DNA of 17,217 nucleotides from assembly GCA_964581415.1 (NCBI GenBank), contig CAZOOJ010000005.1:1-17217 (forward strand), written 5' to 3'. Both the position numbers and the translations under genes were made by a program. The stretch comes from CAYTGG01 sp964581415 (GTDB lineage Archaea; Nanobdellota; Nanobdellia; Pacearchaeales; GW2011-AR1). Below the pieces are notes generated by a model. The model searched no databases. It was not told the DNA's origin and saw nothing but the letters and a program-made list of their open reading frames with translations. Positions 6,009-12,267 of this stretch are shown here, in pieces; positions within the stretch are counted from its first letter, which is position 1, and each line of letters starts with the position of its first letter.

Positions 6009-6149
6009 TCATCTTTTCTGCACTACATAACCACATTCAGGATTAGTGCATTTCCATTTTTCAAATACATCTTCTTTATATGAAAAAGGAACCAAATATC
6101 CTTTGTTACATTTTGGACACTTTGGAAAAATACAAGATTCTTCTGCCAT
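6009..6149 (-). CDS. Small zinc-ribbon protein (46 aa)
   Basis: Hand translation gives MAEESCIFPK, then CPKC (11-14) and CTNPEC (34-39) near a C-terminal YVVQKR. With CPKC it can form a four-cysteine zinc ribbon, plus an extra Cys6. GGGAG lies 7 nt before the ATG and supports the start. It is the last gene of the DUF5320-to-YbjQ minus-strand cluster, 40 nt beyond the ybjQ-like stop. Its CTNPxC motif echoes the CTNPNC of the DUF134 protein in the same cluster. Such mini zinc ribbons bind metal or nucleic acid; the exact role is unknown. Confidence 0.75.
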   Translation of the reverse strand: MAEESCIFPKCPKCNKGYLVPFSYKEDVFEKWKCTNPECGYVVQKR

Positions 6150-6189
6150 TTTAATCTCCCTATTTAATTAATATATCTAAATATGATAA

Positions 6190-6513
6190 TTATTTTAATT
6201 TAACAGCAGTTCCATAAGCGAGCATTTCTGAAGCTCCTTGCATCACCATAGAAGTCATAAATCTCATTCCAATAATAGCATCTGCTTTAAGTTCAATTGC
6301 ATTATTTACCATTCTATTAAAAGCTTCGTCTCTAGAATCGCTAGTCATCTGAGTATAGGTTTTTACTTCTCCTCCTATAAAATTTTTAAATCCAGCACCA
6401 ATATCTCTTCCAATATTTCTTGCTCTTACTGTATTTCCTCTAACTACTCCTAAAATTTCCTTAATTTGTTTTGCAGGAATTTCGTTTCCTGTAGTTACAA
6501 TTATTTTTGCCAT
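6190..6513 (-). CDS. UPF0145 / YbjQ-family putative heavy-metal-binding protein
   Basis: This 107-aa protein has YbjQ family features: N-terminal IIVTTGNEIP, GVVRGNTVRARNIGRDI (about 22-38), an acidic SRDEAFNRM segment (about 59-67), the core NAIELKADAIIGMRF (about 71-85) and C-terminal EMLAYGTAVKL. The length is typical (about 105). Members form small oligomeric barrels, and annotation as heavy-metal binding rests on fold rather than proven function. AAAGGAG lies 7-8 nt before the ATG. Its place after a NifX-like gene and two permeases supports a metal-related role. Confidence 0.87.
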   Translation of the reverse strand: MAKIIVTTGNEIPAKQIKEILGVVRGNTVRARNIGRDIGAGFKNFIGGEVKTYTQMTSDSRDEAFNRMVNNAIELKADAIIGMRFMTSMVMQGASEMLAYGTAVKLK

Positions 6514-6528
6514 TGTTTTTACTCCTTT

Positions 6529-6708
6529 TTATTTTTTAATTTTTTCTATTTCATCCTCTTTTTTATTAAAGAGAATTATTAATCCTATAATTAGAAGAGA
6601 AACTCCATAAATTAGCAGAGAATAATGTAAAAGAAAGAACATGCTAATCAGAACAAAACCTGCTAAGATTAAAATTCCACCAGTAAGAGTTCTGCTTAAA
6701 GTATTCAT
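6529..6708 (-). CDS. Small two-TM membrane protein (59 aa)
   Basis: This 59-residue frame starts MNTLSRTLTG and has two hydrophobic helices, GGILILAGFVLISMFFLLHY (about 10-29) and LLIYGVSLLIIGLIILF (about 31-47). A charged tail, NKKEDEIEKIKK, follows. It fits between the NifX-like stop (30 nt away) and ybjQ, whose ribosome-binding site directly follows its stop. No strong Shine-Dalgarno precedes it; AT-rich TTTATTAAG about 27 nt upstream could be a TATA box. It is probably a membrane partner of the neighbouring metal genes. No family was recognised. Confidence 0.6.
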   Translation of the reverse strand: MNTLSRTLTGGILILAGFVLISMFFLLHYSLLIYGVSLLIIGLIILFNKKEDEIEKIKK

Positions 6709-6738
6709 AGATATTTTTATTCTATAAACTTAATAAAT

Positions 6739-7041
6739 TTAACTGAATTTTTCAATTGCTTCTTTTATGCTTCCTGCAAATTCATTAGATTTTACTTTTC
6801 TTTCTTCTAAAGCAGATTTCATATTTCCTCCAAAACTTCCAGAAATAACTAGCTCTATTCCCTCATCAGAAAGCATTTTTGCTACTGCAAATCCAGCACC
6901 TCCTCCTCCGACTGCAAAAGGATTTTTCATTTTTTTCACTAATTTTTTGTTCTCAAAAATCAGATAATAAGGTGCTCTTCCAGCCTTATTGCTAACATTT
7001 CCTTCAGCATTCTCTTCTTCAGATGCGATTCCAATTTTCAT
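6739..7041 (-). CDS. NifX/NafY-like dinitrogenase iron-molybdenum cofactor family protein
   Basis: This 100-aa single-domain protein matches the PF02579 family: N-terminal beta strand KIGIASEE, then GRAPYYLIFE (about 21-30), a glycine-rich loop AVGGGGAGFAVAKML (about 43-57), GIELVISGSFGGNMKSALE (about 61-79) and a C-terminal helix. Archaeal stand-alone members are thought to bind Fe-S or Fe-Mo type clusters or oxyanions. No nitrogenase genes are present, so nitrogen fixation is not implied. GGAGG lies 5-6 nt before the ATG. The gene follows the second permease half by 2 nt and belongs to the same operon. DUF134 and DUF5320 proteins commonly accompany this family. Confidence 0.87.
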   Translation of the reverse strand: MKIGIASEEENAEGNVSNKAGRAPYYLIFENKKLVKKMKNPFAVGGGGAGFAVAKMLSDEGIELVISGSFGGNMKSALEERKVKSNEFAGSIKEAIEKFS

Positions 7042-7043
7042 TT

Positions 7044-7577
7044 TTACCTCCTATAAAATTTATTTATAATTATTCCCTGAACAACTGAAATAAAAATCAT
7101 CACTAAAAGAAGAATCAGAACATAATTCCAGCTAAAATAAAGAAGTATAATCGGAATTAAAGGAATTTTTATAGCTCTATTATATAAAAAACAAGCAATA
7201 GGTCCATTTGAAATTCCCTTTTCTTTTAAATCAGCTAAAAGAGGATACCACATATAAATAGGACCTGATGATAAAACTCCTCCAATAACTGCAAAAAACC
7301 ATTTTTTAATTCCTTTTCCTTCTATATATCTAATAATTCTTTCTGGAGTGATGAAATAATTAGTAAGAGACATTAAAATAAAAACAAGAAAAAATATTGG
7401 AATAATTTTTGAGAAGATATTAAAAAATAAAGTTATAGAGGATGAAAAAATATCAGAGTTTACAAAAAATAAAAGAGCATATATCAAAAGCATTATTGAT
7501 AAAAAATACCATGATTTTTCTATTTCTTTCTCTTTTAATTTTTGTATTATTCTTTTTCCTTTTGATTTTTTTATCAT
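7044..7577 (-). CDS. Permease, half-size protein 2 (DUF318/ArsP-like, 177 aa)
   Basis: A 177-aa multi-pass membrane protein with a basic N-terminus (KSKGKR) and about six hydrophobic segments near residues 23-40, 50-75, 93-112, 124-134, 137-150 and 151-172. The GGVLSSGPIYMWYPLLADLKEKGIS stretch (99-123) resembles the signature region of DUF318/ArsP_1-type permeases. Those proteins are usually about 300-350 aa with two related halves; here the halves are separate genes. No cysteine pair is visible at the place where arsenical permeases often have one. The ATG overlaps the first half's stop by 4 nt and has GGAGG. Substrate is unknown; an anion or metal complex is likely from context. Confidence 0.7.
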   Translation of the reverse strand: MIKKSKGKRIIQKLKEKEIEKSWYFLSIMLLIYALLFFVNSDIFSSSITLFFNIFSKIIPIFFLVFILMSLTNYFITPERIIRYIEGKGIKKWFFAVIGGVLSSGPIYMWYPLLADLKEKGISNGPIACFLYNRAIKIPLIPIILLYFSWNYVLILLLVMIFISVVQGIIINKFYRR

Positions 7578-8002
7578 AAAAATACCTCCAGTATAATCAC
7601 TGTCAAAATTGCGACGATTATTGCAGAAATAAAACTTAATAAATTTCTAATTAAAGCAAATCTTTTTCCCAATAAATAAGATTCAGCAGGAAGCTGAATT
7701 ATTCCTACAGTAACCCATGAAACAAGAAAAGCAGTAACAGCAATAAGACTAATTCCTTCTTTTAAAAATTCTCCTCCAAGAATATAGCTTATTATCGGAT
7801 TTCCAGCAGAAATACTTCCCACTAAACTTCCTAAGAAAGAATCAAACCAGATATTTCCTGTAAAGACTTTAATATAAAATCCATTTGGAATTAAAATTGT
7901 TATTAAACTAATAAGTAAAACTGTTCCAAATACCAAAGGAAAACTTCTCCACAGCATATTTCCTGCTTTTTTTACTGCATCTCTAAAATTTTTCTTAGAC
8001 AT
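7574..8002 (-). CDS. Permease, half-size protein 1 (DUF318/ArsP-like, 142 aa)
   Basis: The protein has about four or five membrane segments (near 16-38, 53-78, 84-104 and 118-141). GSLVGSISAGNPIISYILGG (58-77) followed by LKEGISLIAVTAFLVSW (80-96) parallels GGVLSSGP..Y..L..LKEKGIS....A.FL in the partner gene. This supports an ancestral internal duplication. Together the two genes total 319 residues, the size of one normal permease, so they probably assemble as a heterodimer. The stop overlaps the partner ATG. An AGGGATT ribosome-binding site precedes this ATG. A polar QLPAES in the third helix could line the channel. Confidence 0.7.
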   Translation of the reverse strand: MSKKNFRDAVKKAGNMLWRSFPLVFGTVLLISLITILIPNGFYIKVFTGNIWFDSFLGSLVGSISAGNPIISYILGGEFLKEGISLIAVTAFLVSWVTVGIIQLPAESYLLGKRFALIRNLLSFISAIIVAILTVIILEVFL

Positions 8003-8017
8003 TTTAATCCCTAAAAG

Positions 8018-8512
8018 TTATAATTTTCTTGTCATTACTGCTCCACACTTAGGACATTTTTTGCTAGAGCAAGGAACTCCTCTAACTTGGGGCTCTTCAT
8101 AATTGCAGTTTGGATTTGTGCATTTACAGACTCCTTCAGGACCTGCTCCAAATCCTCCCATTCTTCCTCTTCCTCCAGCTTCTGCTCTGAATCTTCCTCC
8201 TCCTAAACCTCTTCTCGGCTGAACCATCTTAAAATTACCTCCTTCTATTTTAATTAATGAACCATCAACTAAAGCGATTGAGATTTTTTTTCTTGCAGAT
8301 ACTAATATACGGGATAAAGTTGGCTGACTAATTTTCATTTTTTTAGCTGCTTTCTCCTGACTTATTTTTTCATAGTCAATTAATCTAATTGATTCTAATT
8401 CTTCTCTAGTTAAAACTACTTCTGATAAATTTTTTAAATTCAAGCCTGCAGGCTTAAAACTTGTTATTTTAGGATTAAAATAAATCCTTCTTTGTCTTAT
8501 TGGTCTTGGCAT
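8018..8512 (-). CDS. UPF0251/DUF134 HTH regulator with C-terminal zinc ribbon (164 aa)
   Basis: N-terminal MPRPIRQRRI is the hallmark start of UPF0251 (DUF134). Residues about 36-85 form a sigma70-region-4-like helix-turn-helix (LTREELESIRLIDYEKISQEKAAKKMKISQ region). Residues 100-127 are a Gly/Arg-rich linker, and 129-158 are a zinc ribbon with C129, C131, C136, C148, C153 and C156, including RGVPC and KKCPKCGAVMTR. It is a likely DNA-binding, metal-sensing regulator of this operon. The gene lies 7 nt after the DUF5320 gene and 15 nt before the permease genes. No good Shine-Dalgarno precedes it, suggesting coupling to DUF5320 translation. Confidence 0.87.
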   Translation of the reverse strand: MPRPIRQRRIYFNPKITSFKPAGLNLKNLSEVVLTREELESIRLIDYEKISQEKAAKKMKISQPTLSRILVSARKKISIALVDGSLIKIEGGNFKMVQPRRGLGGGRFRAEAGGRGRMGGFGAGPEGVCKCTNPNCNYEEPQVRGVPCSSKKCPKCGAVMTRKL

Positions 8513-8519
8513 GGTATTA

Positions 8520-8834
8520 TCAAGATTTTAATTCTTTTAATCTTTTCTCTATATCCTTCATTTCTTGTTTTAAATTTCCTAATTCTTGCTCTAAAAATTG
8601 TTTTTCTTGCTTCTCTGTTTTATCTTCTAATGAAGGTTGCAATAGAATTTCAGATTCTGAATTAACTGGTAATTCTCTTGCTCTCCATGCAAATCCTCTT
8701 CCTGCAAATCCTCTTCCAAAACCTCTCAAATTTGAATTCGCAAATCCTGGCATATTAGAGCCTGAACAATAACCTGCTCCTCTTCCAGTTTTAGGTCCTT
8801 CTCCTCTTGGTCCTGTTCTATCTCCTCTAGGCAT
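8520..8834 (-). CDS. DUF5320 family protein (104 aa)
   Basis: The N-terminus MPRGDRTGPRGEGPKTGRGAG is the characteristic DUF5320 pattern. It continues with YCSGSNMPGF, then a Gly/Phe/Arg-rich stretch (about 36-52). The C-terminal third (about 70-104) is a coiled coil (EKQEKQFLEQELGNLKQ...KRLKEL). The family typically occurs beside NifX-like and DUF134 genes in anaerobic archaea and bacteria; its function is unknown. It is the first gene of the operon, with a clear AGGAGG 7 nt upstream. The leader holds a 16-bp palindrome. Confidence 0.87.
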   Translation of the reverse strand: MPRGDRTGPRGEGPKTGRGAGYCSGSNMPGFANSNLRGFGRGFAGRGFAWRARELPVNSESEILLQPSLEDKTEKQEKQFLEQELGNLKQEMKDIEKRLKELKS

Positions 8835-8847
8835 TTTATTTCCTCCT

Positions 8848-8863
8848 AACTGTTAAAACAGTT
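8848..8863. promoter_or_regulatory. Palindrome in leader of the metal operon
   Basis: AACTGTT-AA-AACAGTT is a perfect 7-bp inverted repeat about 14 nt before the DUF5320 ATG, immediately next to its AGGAGG. It could be an RNA hairpin that hides the ribosome-binding site, or a protein-binding dyad. Confidence 0.5.
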
Positions 8864-8870
8864 TAATTTA

Positions 8871-8930
8871 GTTATGAATACTAATTCGTTATAGTATTTA
8901 AATCTTTCGTTTTGAATAAGAATTCATAAC
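8871..8930. promoter_or_regulatory. Metal-operon promoter framed by 9-bp inverted repeats
   Basis: GTTATGAAT (8871-8879) and ATTCATAAC (8922-8930) are exact inverted copies. Their centre (8900.5) is within 2 bp of the TATA box centre (TTTAAATA on minus, 8895-8902). An inner pair ATACTA (8878-8883) and TAGTAT (8892-8897) overlaps the box. This is a likely operator region, with DUF134 as the natural candidate binder. Confidence 0.6.
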
Positions 8931-8958
8931 CTCTTAAAAACTCTCACATCTATACTTT

Positions 8959-9510
8959 TCAATCTCCCACCACTTCAACTTTATTATCATCAATTAATAT
9001 TTTAGCGATATTTTTAGGAATGTTTACTATTTGTCCTTTTTCAAAAGGCCCCATTTTTTTACCATTCAAATCTATAAACTCTTCTAAATCTTGCTTAAAT
9101 ACAACCAATTCATTTTTTTGTTTTTCTTTTTCTCCATTTAATATTTCACCAACTTCCTTGTCTGAAGAATCCACGCAATTCATTAAATTTTCAAAAAGTT
9201 TTTTCTCGAAATTAAGCATGTTTTCAAAATCTTTTTTTGAGATTCCTGTTTCAGTAGCAATTAGAACCAAATCTAAAATTTTTTTTCTTCTTCTTAACAT
9301 AAGCTCTTTAAATAGAGTCAAAGCATTCTCAAGCTGTTTTTTTGTTTTAATTATGACATCGGAAAAATCATCATCTTCCTTAGAAGCGATTTCTTTTTTA
9401 TCATTTAAATATTCTGCAATCTCTAAAATAAATTTATTCGGAAGTTTTTGTAGTTGTTGAGAGTATCTTTCTTTTCTAGAAGCTTCATATAAATCATTAT
9501 AAGTTATCAT
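8959..9510 (-). CDS. Archaeal GINS subunit (Gins51-like), DNA replication
   Basis: This 183-aa protein starts MITYNDLYEASRKERYSQ, typical of archaeal GINS51. A helical A-domain follows (about 1-120, with a KELMLRRRKKILDLVLIA helix near 68-85), then an acidic linker and a C-terminal B-domain at about 148-183 (MGPFEKGQIVNIPKNIAKIL and KVEVV). GINS associates with MCM and Cdc45/RecJ (GAN) in the replicative helicase. The A-then-B order identifies the Gins51 type. It follows apgM by 51 nt on the same strand. A TATA-like TTAAAAAT about 28 nt before the ATG suggests its own leaderless promoter as well. Confidence 0.8.
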   Translation of the reverse strand: MITYNDLYEASRKERYSQQLQKLPNKFILEIAEYLNDKKEIASKEDDDFSDVIIKTKKQLENALTLFKELMLRRRKKILDLVLIATETGISKKDFENMLNFEKKLFENLMNCVDSSDKEVGEILNGEKEKQKNELVVFKQDLEEFIDLNGKKMGPFEKGQIVNIPKNIAKILIDDNKVEVVGD

Positions 9511-9561
9511 AAAATAAAAAGAAACATAGATTTTTAATGATTGCTGTGATGAAAAATTACA

Positions 9562-10809
9562 TCACCTTAAAAATCCAGTTTTTTTCAGTAAATCTTTACC
9601 AAGAAATCTTCCTAATTCTCCTCTTTTAGCATCTTTCTCACTAAAATGTTTTTCTTTTGGAATTGTTTCAACTCCAGGATAAAACAAAACAGGAACAGGT
9701 TCTGCAGAATGTTCTTTAAGATTACAAGGAGTTGAATGATCTGCTGTTACAACAACCCTAATTCTCTTTGGAGGAGCAAATTTTCTCAGAAATTTAAAAA
9801 GAGTTTTATCTATATACTCAAGCATTAATTTCTTTTCTATAGGTTTATTATCATGTCCAGGAAAATCTGTTTCTTTCAGATGAATATAAGCATAATCAGC
9901 CTTTTTATAATTTTTTTTCAGAGTTTTAATTGAAAATTTACAAGCTTTTCTAAGCCCTTCATAAAGATTTGAATAAACATCTAATTTTTTTAATTTAGGA
10001 TATTCAAATGAAAAGGTATTCATACCACAAACTTTTGAAAAACCTTTTTCTAAAGGCATATAAACAACAGAAAGCCATCTTTTGTAAAGTTTTAATTTAG
10101 GTTGTTCTATTCCAGCTCCTCTAACTAAAATATAATTAGCAGGTAAAAGTCCTTTTTTTCTTCTTTCTTCGTTTGTAGGATGTTTATTAAGAACTTCATA
10201 AACTTTCTCAATAAATTCATTAACCAAATTGATTGTATATTGTGAATTCTCATCGTCGTCTAATGCTCTGCATAATGAAATCTTATTCATTGATTCAGAT
10301 TTTCCTTGTATATATGTAGAATCATTTCCAAGAATATTGTCTGAAAAACCTCCTCTGAATATTAAAACTCCTCTATGCTGAATTGTAGGAATAAAAACAA
10401 ATTTATGTGAAAGACTTATTTTATTTATTGCTTTTCCTAATTCTTCTGCTTCTGAAGTTGTCAAAGTTCTTCCAGCTCTTCTATCAATAATATTTCTTTT
10501 TTTTAAAGAATCTATAGTAGCAAAATTAACTCTCAAAGCTAAATCTCCTCTTGTTAATTTTGTATCAGTTCCTCTTGCTTCAAGTTGTCCTCTAGTGCTC
10601 GAGATTAAATTATTTCCAAAAATAGATAAAATTGCTTCATCAGATTCAGGAATGAATCCTGGTTTAACAGGATACATTAAACCCAGTTTTCCGCGACTAG
10701 CTAAAAAATCCATATTAGGAGTGGAAGCCTCTTCTAATACTGTTTTTCCTTCAAATTGCTTACAGGGCGAACCAGCCATACCATCAAGAATTACTAATAT
10801 TCCTTTCAT
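9562..10809 (-). CDS. apgM: 2,3-bisphosphoglycerate-independent phosphoglycerate mutase, archaeal type
   Basis: It interconverts 3- and 2-phosphoglycerate in glycolysis or gluconeogenesis in the cytosol. The 415-aa protein has the alkaline-phosphatase superfamily metal site: D9 in VILDGMAG, probable catalytic S56 in IPESDEA, H310-D315-H319 in YIHLKETDFPGHD and D357-H358 in VTADHSTPC. The substrate domain segment GQLEARGTD (74-82) and the GLMYPVKPG motif (43-51) are also family-typical. Normal length is about 400-415. Position D57-E58 replaces the more common D-T. The TATA box about 25 nt upstream indicates a leaderless start at this ATG. Confidence 0.93.
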   Translation of the reverse strand: MKGILVILDGMAGSPCKQFEGKTVLEEASTPNMDFLASRGKLGLMYPVKPGFIPESDEAILSIFGNNLISSTRGQLEARGTDTKLTRGDLALRVNFATIDSLKKRNIIDRRAGRTLTTSEAEELGKAINKISLSHKFVFIPTIQHRGVLIFRGGFSDNILGNDSTYIQGKSESMNKISLCRALDDDENSQYTINLVNEFIEKVYEVLNKHPTNEERRKKGLLPANYILVRGAGIEQPKLKLYKRWLSVVYMPLEKGFSKVCGMNTFSFEYPKLKKLDVYSNLYEGLRKACKFSIKTLKKNYKKADYAYIHLKETDFPGHDNKPIEKKLMLEYIDKTLFKFLRKFAPPKRIRVVVTADHSTPCNLKEHSAEPVPVLFYPGVETIPKEKHFSEKDAKRGELGRFLGKDLLKKTGFLR

Positions 10810-10830
10810 AAAAAAACAAATAGACTCTTC

Positions 10831-10838
10831 TTTATAAA
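10831..10838 (-). promoter_or_regulatory. TATA box of apgM
   Basis: TTTATAAA (read on minus within TTTTTATAAAG) is centred about 25 nt before the apgM ATG, implying a leaderless message. Confidence 0.55.
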
Positions 10839-11143
10839 AATTTAGATAATCAAATAAAAGACTCTAAGAAATCAAATATAAATCACAAACATCAGAATAA
10901 CACAAATCTAGTGTTCTTCCTCTATTATCAAACGCATTATAACTTAGAATATCCTCTGTATTTATTACTAAAAGTATCATATTTCCTTTATATTCCTCAG
11001 AAATTAATAGCTTTTTCTCAAATTTTTCTTAAAAATTTCTTACATTCTCTTTTCTCTATTATAAAATTAACACTCTATCTGTAAAATCTTTATAAAAGCA
11101 TAGCCAGAAGAGTAAAATTTTTATTAGAATAAATCAGTTAACA
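10839..11143. other. Intergenic region between divergent apgM and ftsY
   Basis: About 300 nt without a convincing gene. A short minus-strand frame at 10864-10980 reads MILLVINTEDILSYNAFDNR... to a stop (38 aa), with AAAGGAA just before its ATG. Upstream in the same frame lie stops and coding-like residues. It could be a tiny gene or a decayed one, but support is weak. No other repeat or RNA structure was evident. Confidence 0.4.
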
Positions 11144-11151
11144 TTTATAAA
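11144..11151 (+). promoter_or_regulatory. TATA box of ftsY (leaderless start)
   Basis: TTTATAAA preceded by GTTAACA begins 29 nt before the ftsY ATG. Little or no leader is expected. Confidence 0.55.
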
Positions 11152-11172
11152 TTCTTTAAGATTTATTCAGAT

Positions 11173-12267
11173 ATGTTCAAAAAATTGAGAGAAAAACTAA
11201 GCAACTGGACAAAAAAAATTTCAAAAGAAACTGAAGAAAATGGAGAAGAACCAGAAGTATTAGAAGAAGAAATTGAAGCTCCAGTGAAATTTGAGCCAGG
11301 AAAACAAAAATTTGAGCCAGATTTAGAAAAATTAGAGGAAATTCAGAAGGATTTAGAAATTGAAGAATCTCAAGAAAAGAGTTTTTTCAAAAAAATAACC
11401 TCAAAAGTGAATAAAATAAAAATTTCTGAAAAAGAATTTGAAGTTTATTCAGAAGAACTTGAAATGCTTCTATTAGAAAATAATGTTGCTTTAAAAGTCT
11501 CTGAAAAGATTATAAAAGAATTAAAAGAAAGAATAATTGGAAGAGAATTATTAAAAAAAGAAATTGAATTTGAAATTAAAGAAATATTTAAGGAAATTAT
11601 TGAAGAAATTCTAATAGAACCATTTGATTTATCTGAAAAAGTTAAAGAGAAATTACAGAATCAGTTAAAAGAACCTTATGTTATTTTGTTTTGCGGAATT
11701 AATGGAACTGGAAAAACAACAACTATTGCAAAAGTAGCGAAATATTTGAAGAAAAAAAATCTTTCGTGTGTTTTAGCAGCTTCAGATACTTTCAGAGCTG
11801 CTTCAATTGAACAATTAAAAGAGCATGGAAAAAAGTTAGATATTAGAGTAGTTTCAAGCCAGTATGGTGCTGATCCTGCTTCAGTAGCATTTGATGCAAT
11901 AAGATATGCAAAAAAAAATTTTATTAATTGTGTTCTTATAGATACTGCTGGAAGAATTCACACTTCTAAAAATCTTATGAGAGAAATAGAAAAAATAAAA
12001 AAAAATTGTAATCCTGATGCAAAAATTTTTGTAGGAGAATCAATAACAGGAAATGATGTTATAGAACAGGCAAAAAGTTTTGATTGGGCAGTTGGAATTG
12101 ACGGAATAATTTTAACAAAAGCAGACATAGATGAAAGAGGAGGAACAGCTTTATCATTAGGTTATGTAACAAAAAAACCTATTTTATTTCTGGGTTGCGG
12201 TCAAGAAATAGATGATATCGTTCCTTTTAATAAAAAAGAATTTATAAAATCATTAGGACTTGAGTAA
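11173..12267 (+). CDS. ftsY: Signal recognition particle receptor FtsY
   Basis: This 364-aa SRP-receptor GTPase docks ribosome-SRP complexes at the membrane. It has an acidic, Lys/Glu-rich N-terminal extension (about 1-80), an N helical bundle (about 85-165) and a G domain. The latter shows GINGTGKTT (175-183), DTFRA (205-209), DTAGR (257-261), TKAD (315-318) and the closing GCGQ (341-344). The tail ends FNKKEFIKSLGLE. Its last 15 bases overlap the antiparallel LAGLIDADG gene. A similar FDKKKFIKELGL tail coded by different codons lies 1.55 kb downstream, suggesting that this C-terminus was replaced when that gene inserted. Confidence 0.95.
   Translation: MFKKLREKLSNWTKKISKETEENGEEPEVLEEEIEAPVKFEPGKQKFEPDLEKLEEIQKDLEIEESQEKSFFKKITSKVNKIKISEKEFEVYSEELEMLLLENNVALKVSEKIIKELKERIIGRELLKKEIEFEIKEIFKEIIEEILIEPFDLSEKVKEKLQNQLKEPYVILFCGINGTGKTTTIAKVAKYLKKKNLSCVLAASDTFRAASIEQLKEHGKKLDIRVVSSQYGADPASVAFDAIRYAKKNFINCVLIDTAGRIHTSKNLMREIEKIKKNCNPDAKIFVGESITGNDVIEQAKSFDWAVGIDGIILTKADIDERGGTALSLGYVTKKPILFLGCGQEIDDIVPFNKKEFIKSLGLE

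Noticed and set aside
6739..7041. NifX-like gene taken as evidence of nitrogen fixation
   Set aside because: No nifH, nifD, nifK or nifB is present, and stand-alone members of this family are widespread in organisms that do not fix nitrogen.
9020..9460. Long plus-strand open frame across the GINS gene
   Set aside because: The Ser/Phe-rich translation is the antisense image of Glu/Lys-rich coding on minus, where a GINS domain pattern is visible.
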